From: Clostridia bacterium | GTDB taxonomy: Bacteria > Bacillota > Clostridia > Peptostreptococcales > Anaerovoracaceae | Assembly (NCBI GenBank): GCA_910575405.1 | Contig: CAJTER010000016.1 | Location: 1-64,000 of the forward strand | Direction of reading: 5' to 3' | Length of the DNA stretch: 64,000 nucleotides | Shown here: positions 26,010-34,373 of the stretch, in pieces | Numbering within the stretch: the stretch's first letter is position 1 | How the letters are laid out: the number at the start of each line of letters is the position of its first letter | Translations under genes and position numbers: made by a program | Notes under the pieces: generated by a model | What the model was told of the DNA's origin: nothing | Seen by the model: only the letters and a program-made list of their open reading frames with translations | Database searches by the model: none

Positions 26010-27338
26010 ATGATAAAACTGCCGCCTGCGGTAACGACTCTGCTGCGCCGTCTGGAAACGTCCGGATACGAAGCTTTCGTGGTTGGAGGCTGTGTGCGGG
26101 ATTGTCTGCTGGGAAAGGAGCCGGCGGACTGGGATATCTGCACCAGCGCGAGGCCTTGTGAGCTGAAGGCCTGTTTTTCTAATTTTCGCGTGATTGAGAC
26201 CGGGCTGAAGCATGGGACTCTTACGGTTTTGCTTGAGGGACAGCCCTTTGAGATTACGACTTACCGCATTGACGGCTCTTATTCCGATGGGCGGCATCCG
26301 GATCAGGTCTGTTTTACGCCGCTTTTGACCGAGGATCTGCGTCGCCGGGATTTTACTATCAACGCCATGGCCTATCATCCGTCTATTGGTGTAGTGGATC
26401 CCTTTGGCGGACAGGAGGATCTGGCAAAGGGGATCATTCGCTGTGTGGGCGCTGCGGAAAAGCGGTTTTCTGAGGACGGCCTGCGGATCATGCGGGCGCT
26501 GCGGTTTTCTTCCCGCTTTGGCTTTGCGATTGAGGAAAAAACAGCAGGCGCCCTTCATTCCTGCGCCCAGCTTTTGCAGCGGGTATCGGCTGAGCGGATT
26601 CGCACAGAGTTCGACAAACTCCTTGCGGGAAAGGGGGCCAGAAAGGTTCTCGGAGCGTACCGGGATATCATCGCCTGCTTTATTCCCCAAATCCGGCCCA
26701 TGTTTGATCTGGATCAGAAAAACCCCTATCACGTTTACACGGTGTGGGATCATACGCTTCATGCGGTTTCTCACATCCAAAATACACCGGTTCTAAAGCT
26801 GGCGGCCTTTTTCCACGATATAGGAAAGCCGGGGAGCATGACAGTGGGTGAAGATGACTGCGGCCACTTTTACAAGCATGAGGTTCTCAGTGAAACCCTG
26901 GCGGAGCAGGCCATGCTCCGGCTCAAGTACGACAATCGCACCAGGGAACAGGTAAAGCTTTTGGTGCGAAATCACAGCACGGTCTTCCGCCAGTCGGAGA
27001 AGCAGGCAAGAAAGCTCCTTGCCAGGATGGGGGAGGAAAATCTGCGGCTTTTGATGGAGCTTGAGCGGGCGGATGTAAAGAGCCAGAATCCCATCTACAC
27101 GGAGGAGCGGGTTTTGAATATCGACGCCTTTGGGACGCTGCTGGATGATGTTCTGGCAGCGAAGCAGTGTTTTTCTCTGCGCCAGCTGGCTGTAAAGGGC
27201 GGGGATCTGCTGGAACTGGGGATTCCTCAGGGGCCGGAGGTTGGGAAGATTCTCAAGACCTTGTTTGAACAGGTGCTGGAGGGGCGGCTGCCCAATGAAT
27301 ATGATGCACTCCTTATGGAAGTCAAAAAACTCATTTAA
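26010..27338 (+). CDS. cca: tRNA CCA-adding enzyme/nucleotidyltransferase
   Basis: This 442-aa class II CCA enzyme starts MIKLPPAVTTLLRRLETSGY. It has the catalytic head FVVGGCVRDCLLGKEPADWD (G-G...D-x-D), the RRDFTINAMAY motif and EDGLRIMRALRFSSRFGFAI, plus a C-terminal HD domain (FFHDIGKPG). It adds or repairs the 3' CCA of tRNAs. The start at 26010 follows AGGAGG at nine bases; the earlier ATG at 25983 lacks one. Both tRNAs seen here encode CCA, so repair is the likely role. Confidence 0.93.
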   Translation: MIKLPPAVTTLLRRLETSGYEAFVVGGCVRDCLLGKEPADWDICTSARPCELKACFSNFRVIETGLKHGTLTVLLEGQPFEITTYRIDGSYSDGRHPDQVCFTPLLTEDLRRRDFTINAMAYHPSIGVVDPFGGQEDLAKGIIRCVGAAEKRFSEDGLRIMRALRFSSRFGFAIEEKTAGALHSCAQLLQRVSAERIRTEFDKLLAGKGARKVLGAYRDIIACFIPQIRPMFDLDQKNPYHVYTVWDHTLHAVSHIQNTPVLKLAAFFHDIGKPGSMTVGEDDCGHFYKHEVLSETLAEQAMLRLKYDNRTREQVKLLVRNHSTVFRQSEKQARKLLARMGEENLRLLMELERADVKSQNPIYTEERVLNIDAFGTLLDDVLAAKQCFSLRQLAVKGGDLLELGIPQGPEVGKILKTLFEQVLEGRLPNEYDALLMEVKKLI

Positions 27339-27438
27339 AAAGGGCTCTGCCGATTCCTGTGAACGGTTTACGGCAAGCGCCCTTTTAGAACTGCTGTATT
27401 TGATATTTATAAGATAATAGATCGGCGCTCCTTCTGCT

Positions 27439-29541
27439 CTACTGAATGGCCGTGCTCCCGTCTGAATAATAAATGATGTAATAGAAGTTTCCGCTTCCAT
27501 CGCAGTCATATACTTTTTCTCTGCGCACAACCCGTTTGCCTGCCGGCTTGCTCTGGGAACTTCCCCCTGAGGACGGCTTTGCCGCCGCATCACGCTGGGC
27601 TGCTGCCTGCGCCGCTTCTGCTTCTTTTCTCGCCTTCTCTGCTTCTGCGGCTCTGCGTGCTTCCTCTTCCTCCCGTTTTACACGAGCTTTGACGGCTTTG
27701 TGATTGTTCTTGATTTTTCCAGTTTTCTCATTCTGGTAATAAATATATGCGTATTTCTTGCCCTTCTGGTGCAGCTCTAAGAATTTCACATGAGAAAGAG
27801 GCATATCCTTGAAAATGCCTTCAGAGCCATCGCTGTACACGGCCTTTATCCAGAGCTTCCCCTTTTTTCCGTAATGTAACAGAAACTCTTGATCATCCCG
27901 CAGCTTCTCGCCCTTTTTCAGGAGGTTCTTTTCAAAATCATTTGAGCCCTCCTCCGCTGTGTACAGCTTTTTGATGGTTTTTCCGCTCCGGTTGAAGATA
28001 TGATAGCAGACCGTTTTGGCGGACTTCTTTCCCAACTCTGTATAGCCCTTTTCCTCCGTTACAATCGGTTCCTTTTTTTGCAGCTCACAGGCCTGGGCTG
28101 ATTTCTTTGCCGCAGACACCTGATAACGGCCCAGAACTTTCGTTTCTTCTCCGGCAATACCGGCAGCCTCATCTGTAGCTTTGCTGGATCCGGTAATGGC
28201 CACGACCTCGGCTGTAACGCTGCTGGAATCCATCCTTTCTTCTGGGAGATACAGCCGGTAGCCGTAGTCGTTCCCCCCTTCGATGGACATGGGGGAGGCT
28301 TCATAGGAGAACCGATGATCCAGGCGCACGAAAATCCTGGTATCCAGATCTGTCAGGGCTTTATCAATGGCGCCCTCCAGAGTCACATAGCTGCCTGAAG
28401 GCTCTCCTACGGTTAGGGTCGTATCGTTTTCACCCGTTTCATAGCCCTGATCCAGGAGCTTTGGAGGCTGCTCCAGAACAGCCGGGTTCTGCGCCAGATT
28501 TTTCAAAAAACGCTCCGCCCGTTCCACTACCACCATATCCGCCTTCAGCTCTTTGCAGTCGCCGGACAGATAATAGGGCTCTGCCCTTGAAAACTTGGCT
28601 TTTTCAAAGGCCTCTGCCATAAAGGGAACCAGGGCGTTGCCAAAGGAGTCCCGGTACATGAGAAGGTTCTCTTTGCTGCCCTTGTTTTCCGTATCAATCA
28701 GGGGATCGAAGGTGCTTTCTACCTTATTTTCGTAAGTGTAGGAAAAATCTTTGTCGTAATAAATCTCCTCTTCTGGCTTCGGAGCGCCAGGGTGGAGCAT
28801 TTCCTCCAGATCCCCGGTAAAATCTTTTTTTGTCTGATAGGACATATCCTGATAATCCTCATGCTCCTTGTTCAGGGCCTGCAGGATCTTGTCATATGCC
28901 ATGGCTGCGCCTTGGTTATTCCAGTGGGAATCGGTTTTGTGGTACAAAACCCGGTCATCGCCCTCAAAGAGGGAGAACAGATCCACGTAATGAACGCCGG
29001 CTTTTTCCAGATAGGGAAGCAGGTTTTCGATATTTTTTCCATCCGTATATTTTACTTTGCTGTAGTAGGGCATATTCTGGGGATAAAGGGAATTTTTGTT
29101 AGGAGCAACGGTAAAGACAAAGCTTCCTCCCTGCCGCTGGGTCTCTTCCTGCATCATCCGCACATTGGCAGCCACATTATAAAGAGCCCTTGGGGACAAA
29201 AGATTGACGCCCTGGTAGTCGTCCAGGGAATCGGCGTAATAGAGCCAGCCGTTTTTTCCTACAATGACCTGATCGTTTGCCGACACCCCCAGTAAATCTC
29301 TGGAAATCCGGGTATTGGCTGATATCAGCATATCACGAAATGCCATTTTCTGCTCAAAATAATCTCCCGCATCCTTCAAAAAAGAAGGATTCAGCTTTCC
29401 CTCTTCCTGCAGCAGAGGAGCTTTTGCCTGCTCCTCGTTTCCTATGGGCTCACCGCTCTGCCCGAACACAAGCCCGTAAAAGGGAAGGGCCATGATCCCG
29501 AGAACCAGCACCGTATATGCAATTAACAGTTTCTTTTTCAT
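27439..29541 (-). CDS. AlgX/AlgJ-like SGNH-type surface O-acylation protein
   Basis: This 700-aa protein has an N-terminal membrane anchor (about 3-22) and an extracytoplasmic domain like the AlgJ/AlgX/DHHW group, with GKNGWLYYADSLDDYQG, the FTVAPNKNSLYPQNMPYY block and YHKTDSHWNNQGAAMAYDKI (catalytic Asp-His pair in DSHWN). A Ser candidate lies in MYRDSFGNALVPF. The C-terminal 150 residues contain a charged, coiled-coil-like Glu/Ala/Lys stretch and a short YYIIYYSDGSTAIQ end not usual in the family. Directly followed by the MBOAT gene upstream in the same operon, it probably transfers acyl groups from the MBOAT to a cell-surface polymer. Target unknown. Confidence 0.8.
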   Translation of the reverse strand: MKKKLLIAYTVLVLGIMALPFYGLVFGQSGEPIGNEEQAKAPLLQEEGKLNPSFLKDAGDYFEQKMAFRDMLISANTRISRDLLGVSANDQVIVGKNGWLYYADSLDDYQGVNLLSPRALYNVAANVRMMQEETQRQGGSFVFTVAPNKNSLYPQNMPYYSKVKYTDGKNIENLLPYLEKAGVHYVDLFSLFEGDDRVLYHKTDSHWNNQGAAMAYDKILQALNKEHEDYQDMSYQTKKDFTGDLEEMLHPGAPKPEEEIYYDKDFSYTYENKVESTFDPLIDTENKGSKENLLMYRDSFGNALVPFMAEAFEKAKFSRAEPYYLSGDCKELKADMVVVERAERFLKNLAQNPAVLEQPPKLLDQGYETGENDTTLTVGEPSGSYVTLEGAIDKALTDLDTRIFVRLDHRFSYEASPMSIEGGNDYGYRLYLPEERMDSSSVTAEVVAITGSSKATDEAAGIAGEETKVLGRYQVSAAKKSAQACELQKKEPIVTEEKGYTELGKKSAKTVCYHIFNRSGKTIKKLYTAEEGSNDFEKNLLKKGEKLRDDQEFLLHYGKKGKLWIKAVYSDGSEGIFKDMPLSHVKFLELHQKGKKYAYIYYQNEKTGKIKNNHKAVKARVKREEEEARRAAEAEKARKEAEAAQAAAQRDAAAKPSSGGSSQSKPAGKRVVRREKVYDCDGSGNFYYIIYYSDGSTAIQ

Positions 29542-29556
29542 AGTGTCCTCTTTCCT

Positions 29557-29605
29557 GACGCATTTTAATGCGTCGCTCAGGTAGATTTGAACGTCCTCGT
29601 TCAAA
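29557..29605 (-). repeat. Hairpin leader, copy A (upstream of the AlgX-like gene)
   Basis: GACGCATTTTAATGCGTC (29557-29574) is a perfect palindrome and TTTGAACG/CGTTCAAA (29586-29605) forms a second 8-bp hairpin. Both lie just before the start at 29541. The same layout occurs at 31648 and 57080. Confidence 0.6.
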
Positions 29606-29612
29606 CTGTCTC

Positions 29613-31004
29613 CTAAAATCGGAAGTAAATGAACGGGTTATAGCTGTTTGAGGCAAGGCTCATCATGCACAGAACCAGCAGGAGAATGCTGATAACATAA
29701 GAAGCTCCCTGATAGCCTTTGGTTTTCTCCACCCCTTTGCACACAGGCATGGCAAAGAGCACTGCTGCCGCGAACATGACCAGTACCATAGGGGTCAGAT
29801 TGGAAAGAGCAAAATTCATGGCTGCTGCCTCATAGTGAAAGCCGGTAAACATTTCTTTTACAAAGAAAAAACCCTGAGACAAGGTTTCTGCCCGGAAAAA
29901 GACAAAGCCCACGCAGACCACCAGTACCGTATAAATATGCTTTACAATGGAAAGAATCCAGGATCTCTTTTCACATTTGGGAAGATACTGTTCCAGCATT
30001 AAAAAGAATCCGTGATACAGGCCCCAGAAGACAAAGGTCAGATTTGCGCCATGCCACAGACCAGTGCAGAAAAAGACGATGATCTTGTTGATGGAAGTCC
30101 GGAACATTCCTTTGCGATTTCCTCCTAATGGGATATACAGGTATTCCCGGAACCAGCCCGAGAGGGATATGTGCCACCTTCTCCAAAATTCCTGAATGCT
30201 CTGCGAAATGTACGGATAATTGAAATTTTCTTTGATGCGAAAGCCAAACATCCGCCCCATCCCGATTGCCATATCGCTGTATCCGCTGAAATCAAAATAA
30301 ATCTGCATCATATAGGCCAGAGCCCCGATCCAGCAGACCGCAGAATTTGTCAGCGCCAGATCAGCCGCAAAGATGCTGTCTGCCACACCTGCCATGGTAT
30401 TGGCAATGAGAACCTTTTTAGCCAGGCCGGCAGAAAATCTCCGCAGTCCGGAAGCCACGCCCTCCGCTGTCACGTTTCTGCCTGCAAGCTGTAGATGAAT
30501 ATCGTGGTATTTTACAATCGGCCCTGCGATGAGCTGTGGGAAAAAAGATATGTAAAGCATGATGTTTGCAAGGCTTCTCTCCCGGGCCACAGTTCCTCGG
30601 TACACGTCGATGACATAGGAAAGGGCCTGGAAGGTAAAAAAGGAAATCCCGATTGGCAGGGAAATCTGCGGAAAGGGAATGTTAAAGCCCCAGCTTTCAT
30701 TTATGAAGCCAATAAGAGGGCTGGCATATTTGAAAACTGCCAGCACCCCTAAATTCACAACTACTGCTGCGATAACACCTGTTTTTTTATGATTTGACTC
30801 ACCTCCCACCCACAGGCCGAACAGATAGTTCAGCAGGATGGAGATGAGCATGAGAATAATATAGACCGGCTCGCCGTACGCGTAAAACAGGAGACTTGCC
30901 AAGATCAGCAGCCCGTTTCGAGCTTTCAGGCCGGGAATCAGGGTATGAGCCAGAAACACCACCGGTAAAAAAACGCACAAAAAGACGCTTGAGCTAAAAA
31001 CCAT
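29613..31004 (-). CDS. MBOAT family O-acyltransferase (AlgI/DltB-like)
   Basis: This 463-aa protein has about eleven membrane segments with the MBOAT core: SLPIGISFFTFQALSYVIDV, FDFSGYSDMAIGMGRMFGF, WRRWHISLSGWFREYLYIPL and the catalytic-His region GLWHGANLTFVFWGLYHG. Such proteins move acyl groups (often acetyl) across the membrane for wall polymers or exopolysaccharide. The adjacent AlgX-like gene is the expected partner that completes the transfer. No dlt genes are nearby, so D-alanylation of teichoic acids is not suggested. Confidence 0.92.
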   Translation of the reverse strand: MVFSSSVFLCVFLPVVFLAHTLIPGLKARNGLLILASLLFYAYGEPVYIILMLISILLNYLFGLWVGGESNHKKTGVIAAVVVNLGVLAVFKYASPLIGFINESWGFNIPFPQISLPIGISFFTFQALSYVIDVYRGTVARERSLANIMLYISFFPQLIAGPIVKYHDIHLQLAGRNVTAEGVASGLRRFSAGLAKKVLIANTMAGVADSIFAADLALTNSAVCWIGALAYMMQIYFDFSGYSDMAIGMGRMFGFRIKENFNYPYISQSIQEFWRRWHISLSGWFREYLYIPLGGNRKGMFRTSINKIIVFFCTGLWHGANLTFVFWGLYHGFFLMLEQYLPKCEKRSWILSIVKHIYTVLVVCVGFVFFRAETLSQGFFFVKEMFTGFHYEAAAMNFALSNLTPMVLVMFAAAVLFAMPVCKGVEKTKGYQGASYVISILLLVLCMMSLASNSYNPFIYFRF

Positions 31005-31026
31005 TATCTGCTCCTTCGCTGGTACT

Positions 31027-31632
31027 CTAAAGTTTTATAGTTGTATATTTTACTTTCTTGAACTTGTTGTAGGTCTTCTTCAGCTTGCTGCGTTCCTTGA
31101 GGAAATATTTTCCGGAGGAATCTTCTGCAAATTTGTCCATATTCGGATCACAGATAAACCATTTCTTGCCGATTTTAAGCTCTACCCAGGAGTGATCCTG
31201 CAGCTTTCCGGAGAAGCCGTTTGTTTTTCCTATGGCAACGCGAACTTTATAGCCTGTGGCTTTTTGAGCCAGGAACGCATAGGCTGCCGCAAAATGATAA
31301 CAGCTGCCCTTTTTCTTTTTGTACATTTCCATAGCAAAGGTCTTTTCCCAGCCCTTGCTGCCTGCTGCCTTTGTGGGGCGGCCGTACTTGTAGTTTTTTT
31401 CCACATAAGTAAACAGCTTTTCCAGCTTTTCCTCTTTTGTGTCCTTTTTGTTCACTTTCTTGTTTACAATCTGCGTTACCTTTTTCTTCAGAGCCTTGTC
31501 GGATGAAGATGCCGCTGATGCGGTTACTGTCCCTACCTGCAAAATAGTACAGAGCATGAGACATACGGCAACCAGCAGCGTGCAGCTTTTCTTTGCAATT
31601 GTTTTTCCGTTTTCAACATTCATCAGTTTCAT
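31027..31632 (-). CDS. Secreted transglutaminase-like protein
   Basis: This 201-aa protein has a signal peptide (about residues 1-42, with TVTASAASS at the likely cut) and a transglutaminase-like Cys-His-Asp fold: GSCYHFAAAYAFLAQ (Cys), LQDHSWVELKIG (His) and WFICDPNMDKF (Asp). Lys-rich throughout. Such domains act as peptidases or crosslinkers at the cell surface. It lies 22 bases upstream of the MBOAT gene in the same direction and carries a hairpin leader like the AlgX-like gene. Confidence 0.85.
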   Translation of the reverse strand: MKLMNVENGKTIAKKSCTLLVAVCLMLCTILQVGTVTASAASSSDKALKKKVTQIVNKKVNKKDTKEEKLEKLFTYVEKNYKYGRPTKAAGSKGWEKTFAMEMYKKKKGSCYHFAAAYAFLAQKATGYKVRVAIGKTNGFSGKLQDHSWVELKIGKKWFICDPNMDKFAEDSSGKYFLKERSKLKKTYNKFKKVKYTTIKL

Positions 31633-31647
31633 AGTTTCCCCTTTCTC

Positions 31648-31673
31648 GACGCACTCTGGTGTACTGGTGCGTC
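31648..31673 (-). repeat. Hairpin leader, copy B (upstream of the transglutaminase gene)
   Basis: GACGCAC (31648-31654) pairs with GTGCGTC (31667-31673) around a 12-base loop, 15 bases before the start at 31632. It is followed by the weaker match ATAGATTAG to the flank seen in copies A and C. Confidence 0.55.
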
Positions 31674-31705
31674 ATGCAAATAGATTAGCCAGTTAGAAGG
31701 TTTCA

Positions 31706-32419
31706 TTAACCCTCCACGCCCATATAGATTTCCTTCCCGCGCTTTGGCTTAAAGGTATATACTTTAAAATTTTTGTAGGTCCAGACTCCGTCTTTGCCAT
31801 CCCCGTAACAGCTGGAATAGTATTTTTTCTTTTGCGGGTTTCCGATGAGCTTTTTCAGGGCTGAAATATCCTTTTCGTATTTGGCGGCTTTCTGAAGCTT
31901 TTTTGTCTTTGATTTGTTATATACGCCGGAAGAGCTGAAGGCATAAAACTTTCCGCTTATCACCTGGGTGCCTGCAAGCCGTTTCCCGGTCTTGTCAAAA
32001 TAATATTTTTTGTCCTTTGCCCAGCCCTTAGCGGCTGTTCCCTGCGGGTTCACCTGGTATTTTACTTTGCCGATGGTTACGACTTTTTTCCCCTCAGGCT
32101 GAAAGAGCTGTCCGTTCTTGTCAAATATATAATATTTGCTTCCAATTTTATAGCTGAGGGTTGCTGCCGCTCCGTCTGCTTTAAAGTAGTATTTTTTCTG
32201 CTCAATGGTTCTCCACGCTTTTTTGACAAGCGTTCCATTTTCATAGCAGTGATAGACGCCGTTTTCTTTTTTCAGGATCTGCTCCATCTGCGGCTCAGAA
32301 GGGGCTGCCGGGTTTTCCGGCTCAGTCGTCTCAGCTGCGCTGCAGGGAACTGCCATGCACAGGAATACCATCAGGATGCAGAAAATGCTGCAGAGCCACT
32401 GTTTTGCTGTTCGTTTCAT
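31706..32419 (-). CDS. Secreted protein with cell-wall-binding-like repeats
   Basis: This 237-aa protein has a signal peptide (about 1-29, ending PCSAAE) and then repeating aromatic/Gly segments (KKYYFKADGAA, SKYYIFDKNGQ, KKYYFDKTGKR) typical of choline-binding/cell-wall-binding repeats. The C-terminal 60 residues (KKYYSSCYGDGKDGVWTYK and FKVYTFKPKRGKEIYMGVEG) form a small domain I do not recognise. It likely binds the cell wall. It lies between the two transglutaminase-like genes in the same direction. Confidence 0.8.
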   Translation of the reverse strand: MKRTAKQWLCSIFCILMVFLCMAVPCSAAETTEPENPAAPSEPQMEQILKKENGVYHCYENGTLVKKAWRTIEQKKYYFKADGAAATLSYKIGSKYYIFDKNGQLFQPEGKKVVTIGKVKYQVNPQGTAAKGWAKDKKYYFDKTGKRLAGTQVISGKFYAFSSSGVYNKSKTKKLQKAAKYEKDISALKKLIGNPQKKKYYSSCYGDGKDGVWTYKNFKVYTFKPKRGKEIYMGVEG

Positions 32420-32473
32420 AAATTTCTCCTCATATTTATTGTACTTTTTTATTAACTAGCTTCTGTTTGGCGT

Positions 32474-33319
32474 TTAAATCTTAACTCTGAGAACCGGATG
32501 AAGCCGGTACACTCCATACTTAACGCCGTAATGATTTTTATAGCTCTTTGCCTCCGCAAATAGCGGATCGTAAACCCTTCCATTAATTTCCGTCCACGAA
32601 TGGCCTCGTTTGTCCTCCTTGCTGTCGCAGCAAATATAGACGTTCTTATAGCCAATAGCCTTTGCAAGATATCCAAAAGCCGCTGCATCGGAGTGGCAAT
32701 CACCTCCGCCGCCTTTGAAATGGTCGTTGGCGTAGACTGCCGGCCACCCCTTTTTGTTTTTAAAGGGCCGTCTCATGCGGTAGTGTTTTTTGATTACCCA
32801 TTTAAAACAAGTCTCCAGCTTTTCCTTTTTGCTCATCTTGGGCTTTGTAATTTTAGCGGCAATCTTTTTTGCTCTCTGAAGGGTTACAAAATCGTTTTTG
32901 GCTACCTTTCCCATCTTTTTTCCGTTTGCGTAAAAATAGACTTTTCCGGTTTTGTATGCCTCTACAATGCCTTTAGCCGTAAGATAATAGGTGGTTTTTC
33001 CCGCACGGACTGTTCCTCTCTGCAGAACTCCCTCCGCATCAAAGTAATAGTAGAATTTGCCGATCTGCACGCTTCCCGTGGCTGTCTGGCCGTCTATGTA
33101 ATATTTTTTGCAGCCTTTTTCCCTGTGCCAGCCATTCCGCGTTTCTTCCTTTTGCTGGTCTTCTTCCAGAGGCCCGGCGGGCGCTCCCCTCGGGGTTTGG
33201 CTTTGCGCAGTCTCCAGCTCTGCCGCATAGGCGCTGCGCTGCGGCAGGATGCAGCTCGCGAACAAAAGCAGCAGGATGCTGATGGCCACTGCTCTGGTCT
33301 TTACCGATGTTCCCATCAT
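32474..33319 (-). CDS. Secreted transglutaminase-like protein with wall-binding-like repeats
   Basis: This 281-aa protein has a signal peptide (about 1-32), a cell-wall-binding-like repeat region (KKYYIDGQTA, KFYYYFDAEG, KVYFYANGKK; about 65-135) and a C-terminal transglutaminase-like domain (GGGDCHSDAAAFGYLAKAIG with the Cys, KRGHSWTEINGRVYDP with His and Asp). It looks like a wall-anchored member of the same family as the 31.0 kb gene. First gene of the surface cluster. The role of the catalytic domain is unknown. Confidence 0.82.
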   Translation of the reverse strand: MMGTSVKTRAVAISILLLLFASCILPQRSAYAAELETAQSQTPRGAPAGPLEEDQQKEETRNGWHREKGCKKYYIDGQTATGSVQIGKFYYYFDAEGVLQRGTVRAGKTTYYLTAKGIVEAYKTGKVYFYANGKKMGKVAKNDFVTLQRAKKIAAKITKPKMSKKEKLETCFKWVIKKHYRMRRPFKNKKGWPAVYANDHFKGGGGDCHSDAAAFGYLAKAIGYKNVYICCDSKEDKRGHSWTEINGRVYDPLFAEAKSYKNHYGVKYGVYRLHPVLRVKI

Positions 33320-33448
33320 TTTAAATACCTCTTCATCTTCATTGCGTTTTCTTTACAATGTCCTCTGCATATCTTCTTGCAGGCCCTTTTATAGCTTTAT
33401 TATACAAAGAAATGCTATCCGATTCAATTGTAAATCCCTCTCTTTTCG

Positions 33449-33472
33449 AAAAAACACCGCCGCATAGCGGCG
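33449..33472 (-). terminator. Hairpin with T-tract downstream of the crotonase operon
   Basis: CGCCGC-TAT-GCGGCG on the minus strand (33458-33472), followed after GTG by six T (33449-33454). Confidence 0.65.
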
Positions 33473-33513
33473 CTCATTGAAGAATTGGATCTACTGCGGC
33501 TCTCAAAAAACAT

Positions 33514-33553
33514 AAAAATGTGCCGGACTGAAAATTCCTCCTGCACATTTTTT
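33514..33553 (-). terminator. Main terminator of the crotonase/Etf operon
   Basis: On the minus strand AAAAAATGTGC pairs with GCACATTTTT around a 19-base loop, 32 bases after the crotonase stop. The T-rich right arm continues into a further T run. The two tandem terminators and the start of the surface cluster fill 33320-33584; no gene is seen there. Confidence 0.8.
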
Positions 33554-33584
33554 ATGCTTTATTTATTCTGCGCTGTCTATAGCA

Positions 33585-34361
33585 TTACTTGCCCTTAAAT
33601 TCTGCCGCACGTTTTTCCAGGAACGCCTGCATACCTTCCTTTTGATCCTCTGCGGCAAAGCACATGGCAAAGAGTTCATTTTCCAGAGCGATTCCCGAAT
33701 CCAAATCCATCTCCAAGCCTCTGCTTACTGCTGCCTTCGCGTACTTTACTGCCAGGGGTCCGTTTTTCAGGATGCTCCTGGCCATCTCTTCCGCCTCATC
33801 CAGCAGCGCCTCAGGGTCTGTCACTTTATTGACAAGCCCTACTTGCAGCGCTTCGTCGGCTTTCATCATCCTTCCCGTCAGGATCATCTCCATGGCCCGG
33901 GCTTTTCCAATTCGTCTTGGAAGCCTCTGGGTTCCGGAAAAGCCCGGCGTAATTCCCAGGGATACTTCCGGCTGCCCGAATTTTGCTTTTGTGCTGGCGA
34001 AGATCATGTCACAGGCCAGCGCCAGCTCGCAGCCGCCGCCCAGGGCAAAGCCGTTTACCGCTGCAATCGTCGGTATGGGCAAAAGCTCCAATCTGCGGAA
34101 GATAGCGGATCCGTTTCTGCCCCAGTTTCGTCCGCCCTCCAGATCCAGCGCGCTCTGCGCACTGATGTCCGCGCCAGCAACGAAGGCTCTTCCTTCCCCT
34201 GTCACAATGAGCGCTTTAATAGACTCATCCTTTTCTGCTATGTCCAGAGCCTGGCGAAGCTCCTCCAGAACCTCTGCGTCCAAGGCGTTGAGGACTTCCG
34301 GTTTGTTGATGGTTAAAAAAATTATTTCTTCTTTTTTTTCAAATTTAATGGACTGAAACAT
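33585..34361 (-). CDS. crt: Enoyl-CoA hydratase/crotonase
   Basis: This 258-aa crotonase has the oxyanion-hole segments FVAGADISAQSALD and AVNGFALGGGCELALACDMI, and the catalytic Glu region FGQPEVSLGITPGFSGTQRL. It likely hydrates crotonyl-CoA or a similar enoyl-CoA. It is the last gene of the block AcDH-EtfB-EtfA-crotonase, 12 bases after etfA. The usual partners thiolase and 3-hydroxyacyl-CoA dehydrogenase are not in the window. Confidence 0.9.
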   Translation of the reverse strand: MFQSIKFEKKEEIIFLTINKPEVLNALDAEVLEELRQALDIAEKDESIKALIVTGEGRAFVAGADISAQSALDLEGGRNWGRNGSAIFRRLELLPIPTIAAVNGFALGGGCELALACDMIFASTKAKFGQPEVSLGITPGFSGTQRLPRRIGKARAMEMILTGRMMKADEALQVGLVNKVTDPEALLDEAEEMARSILKNGPLAVKYAKAAVSRGLEMDLDSGIALENELFAMCFAAEDQKEGMQAFLEKRAAEFKGK

Positions 34362-34373
34362 TGTTTTCTCCTC

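Noticed and set aside
25962-26780. Long minus-strand frame antisense to cca
   Set aside because: Shadow of the cca coding frame; low-quality composition and no ribosome site.
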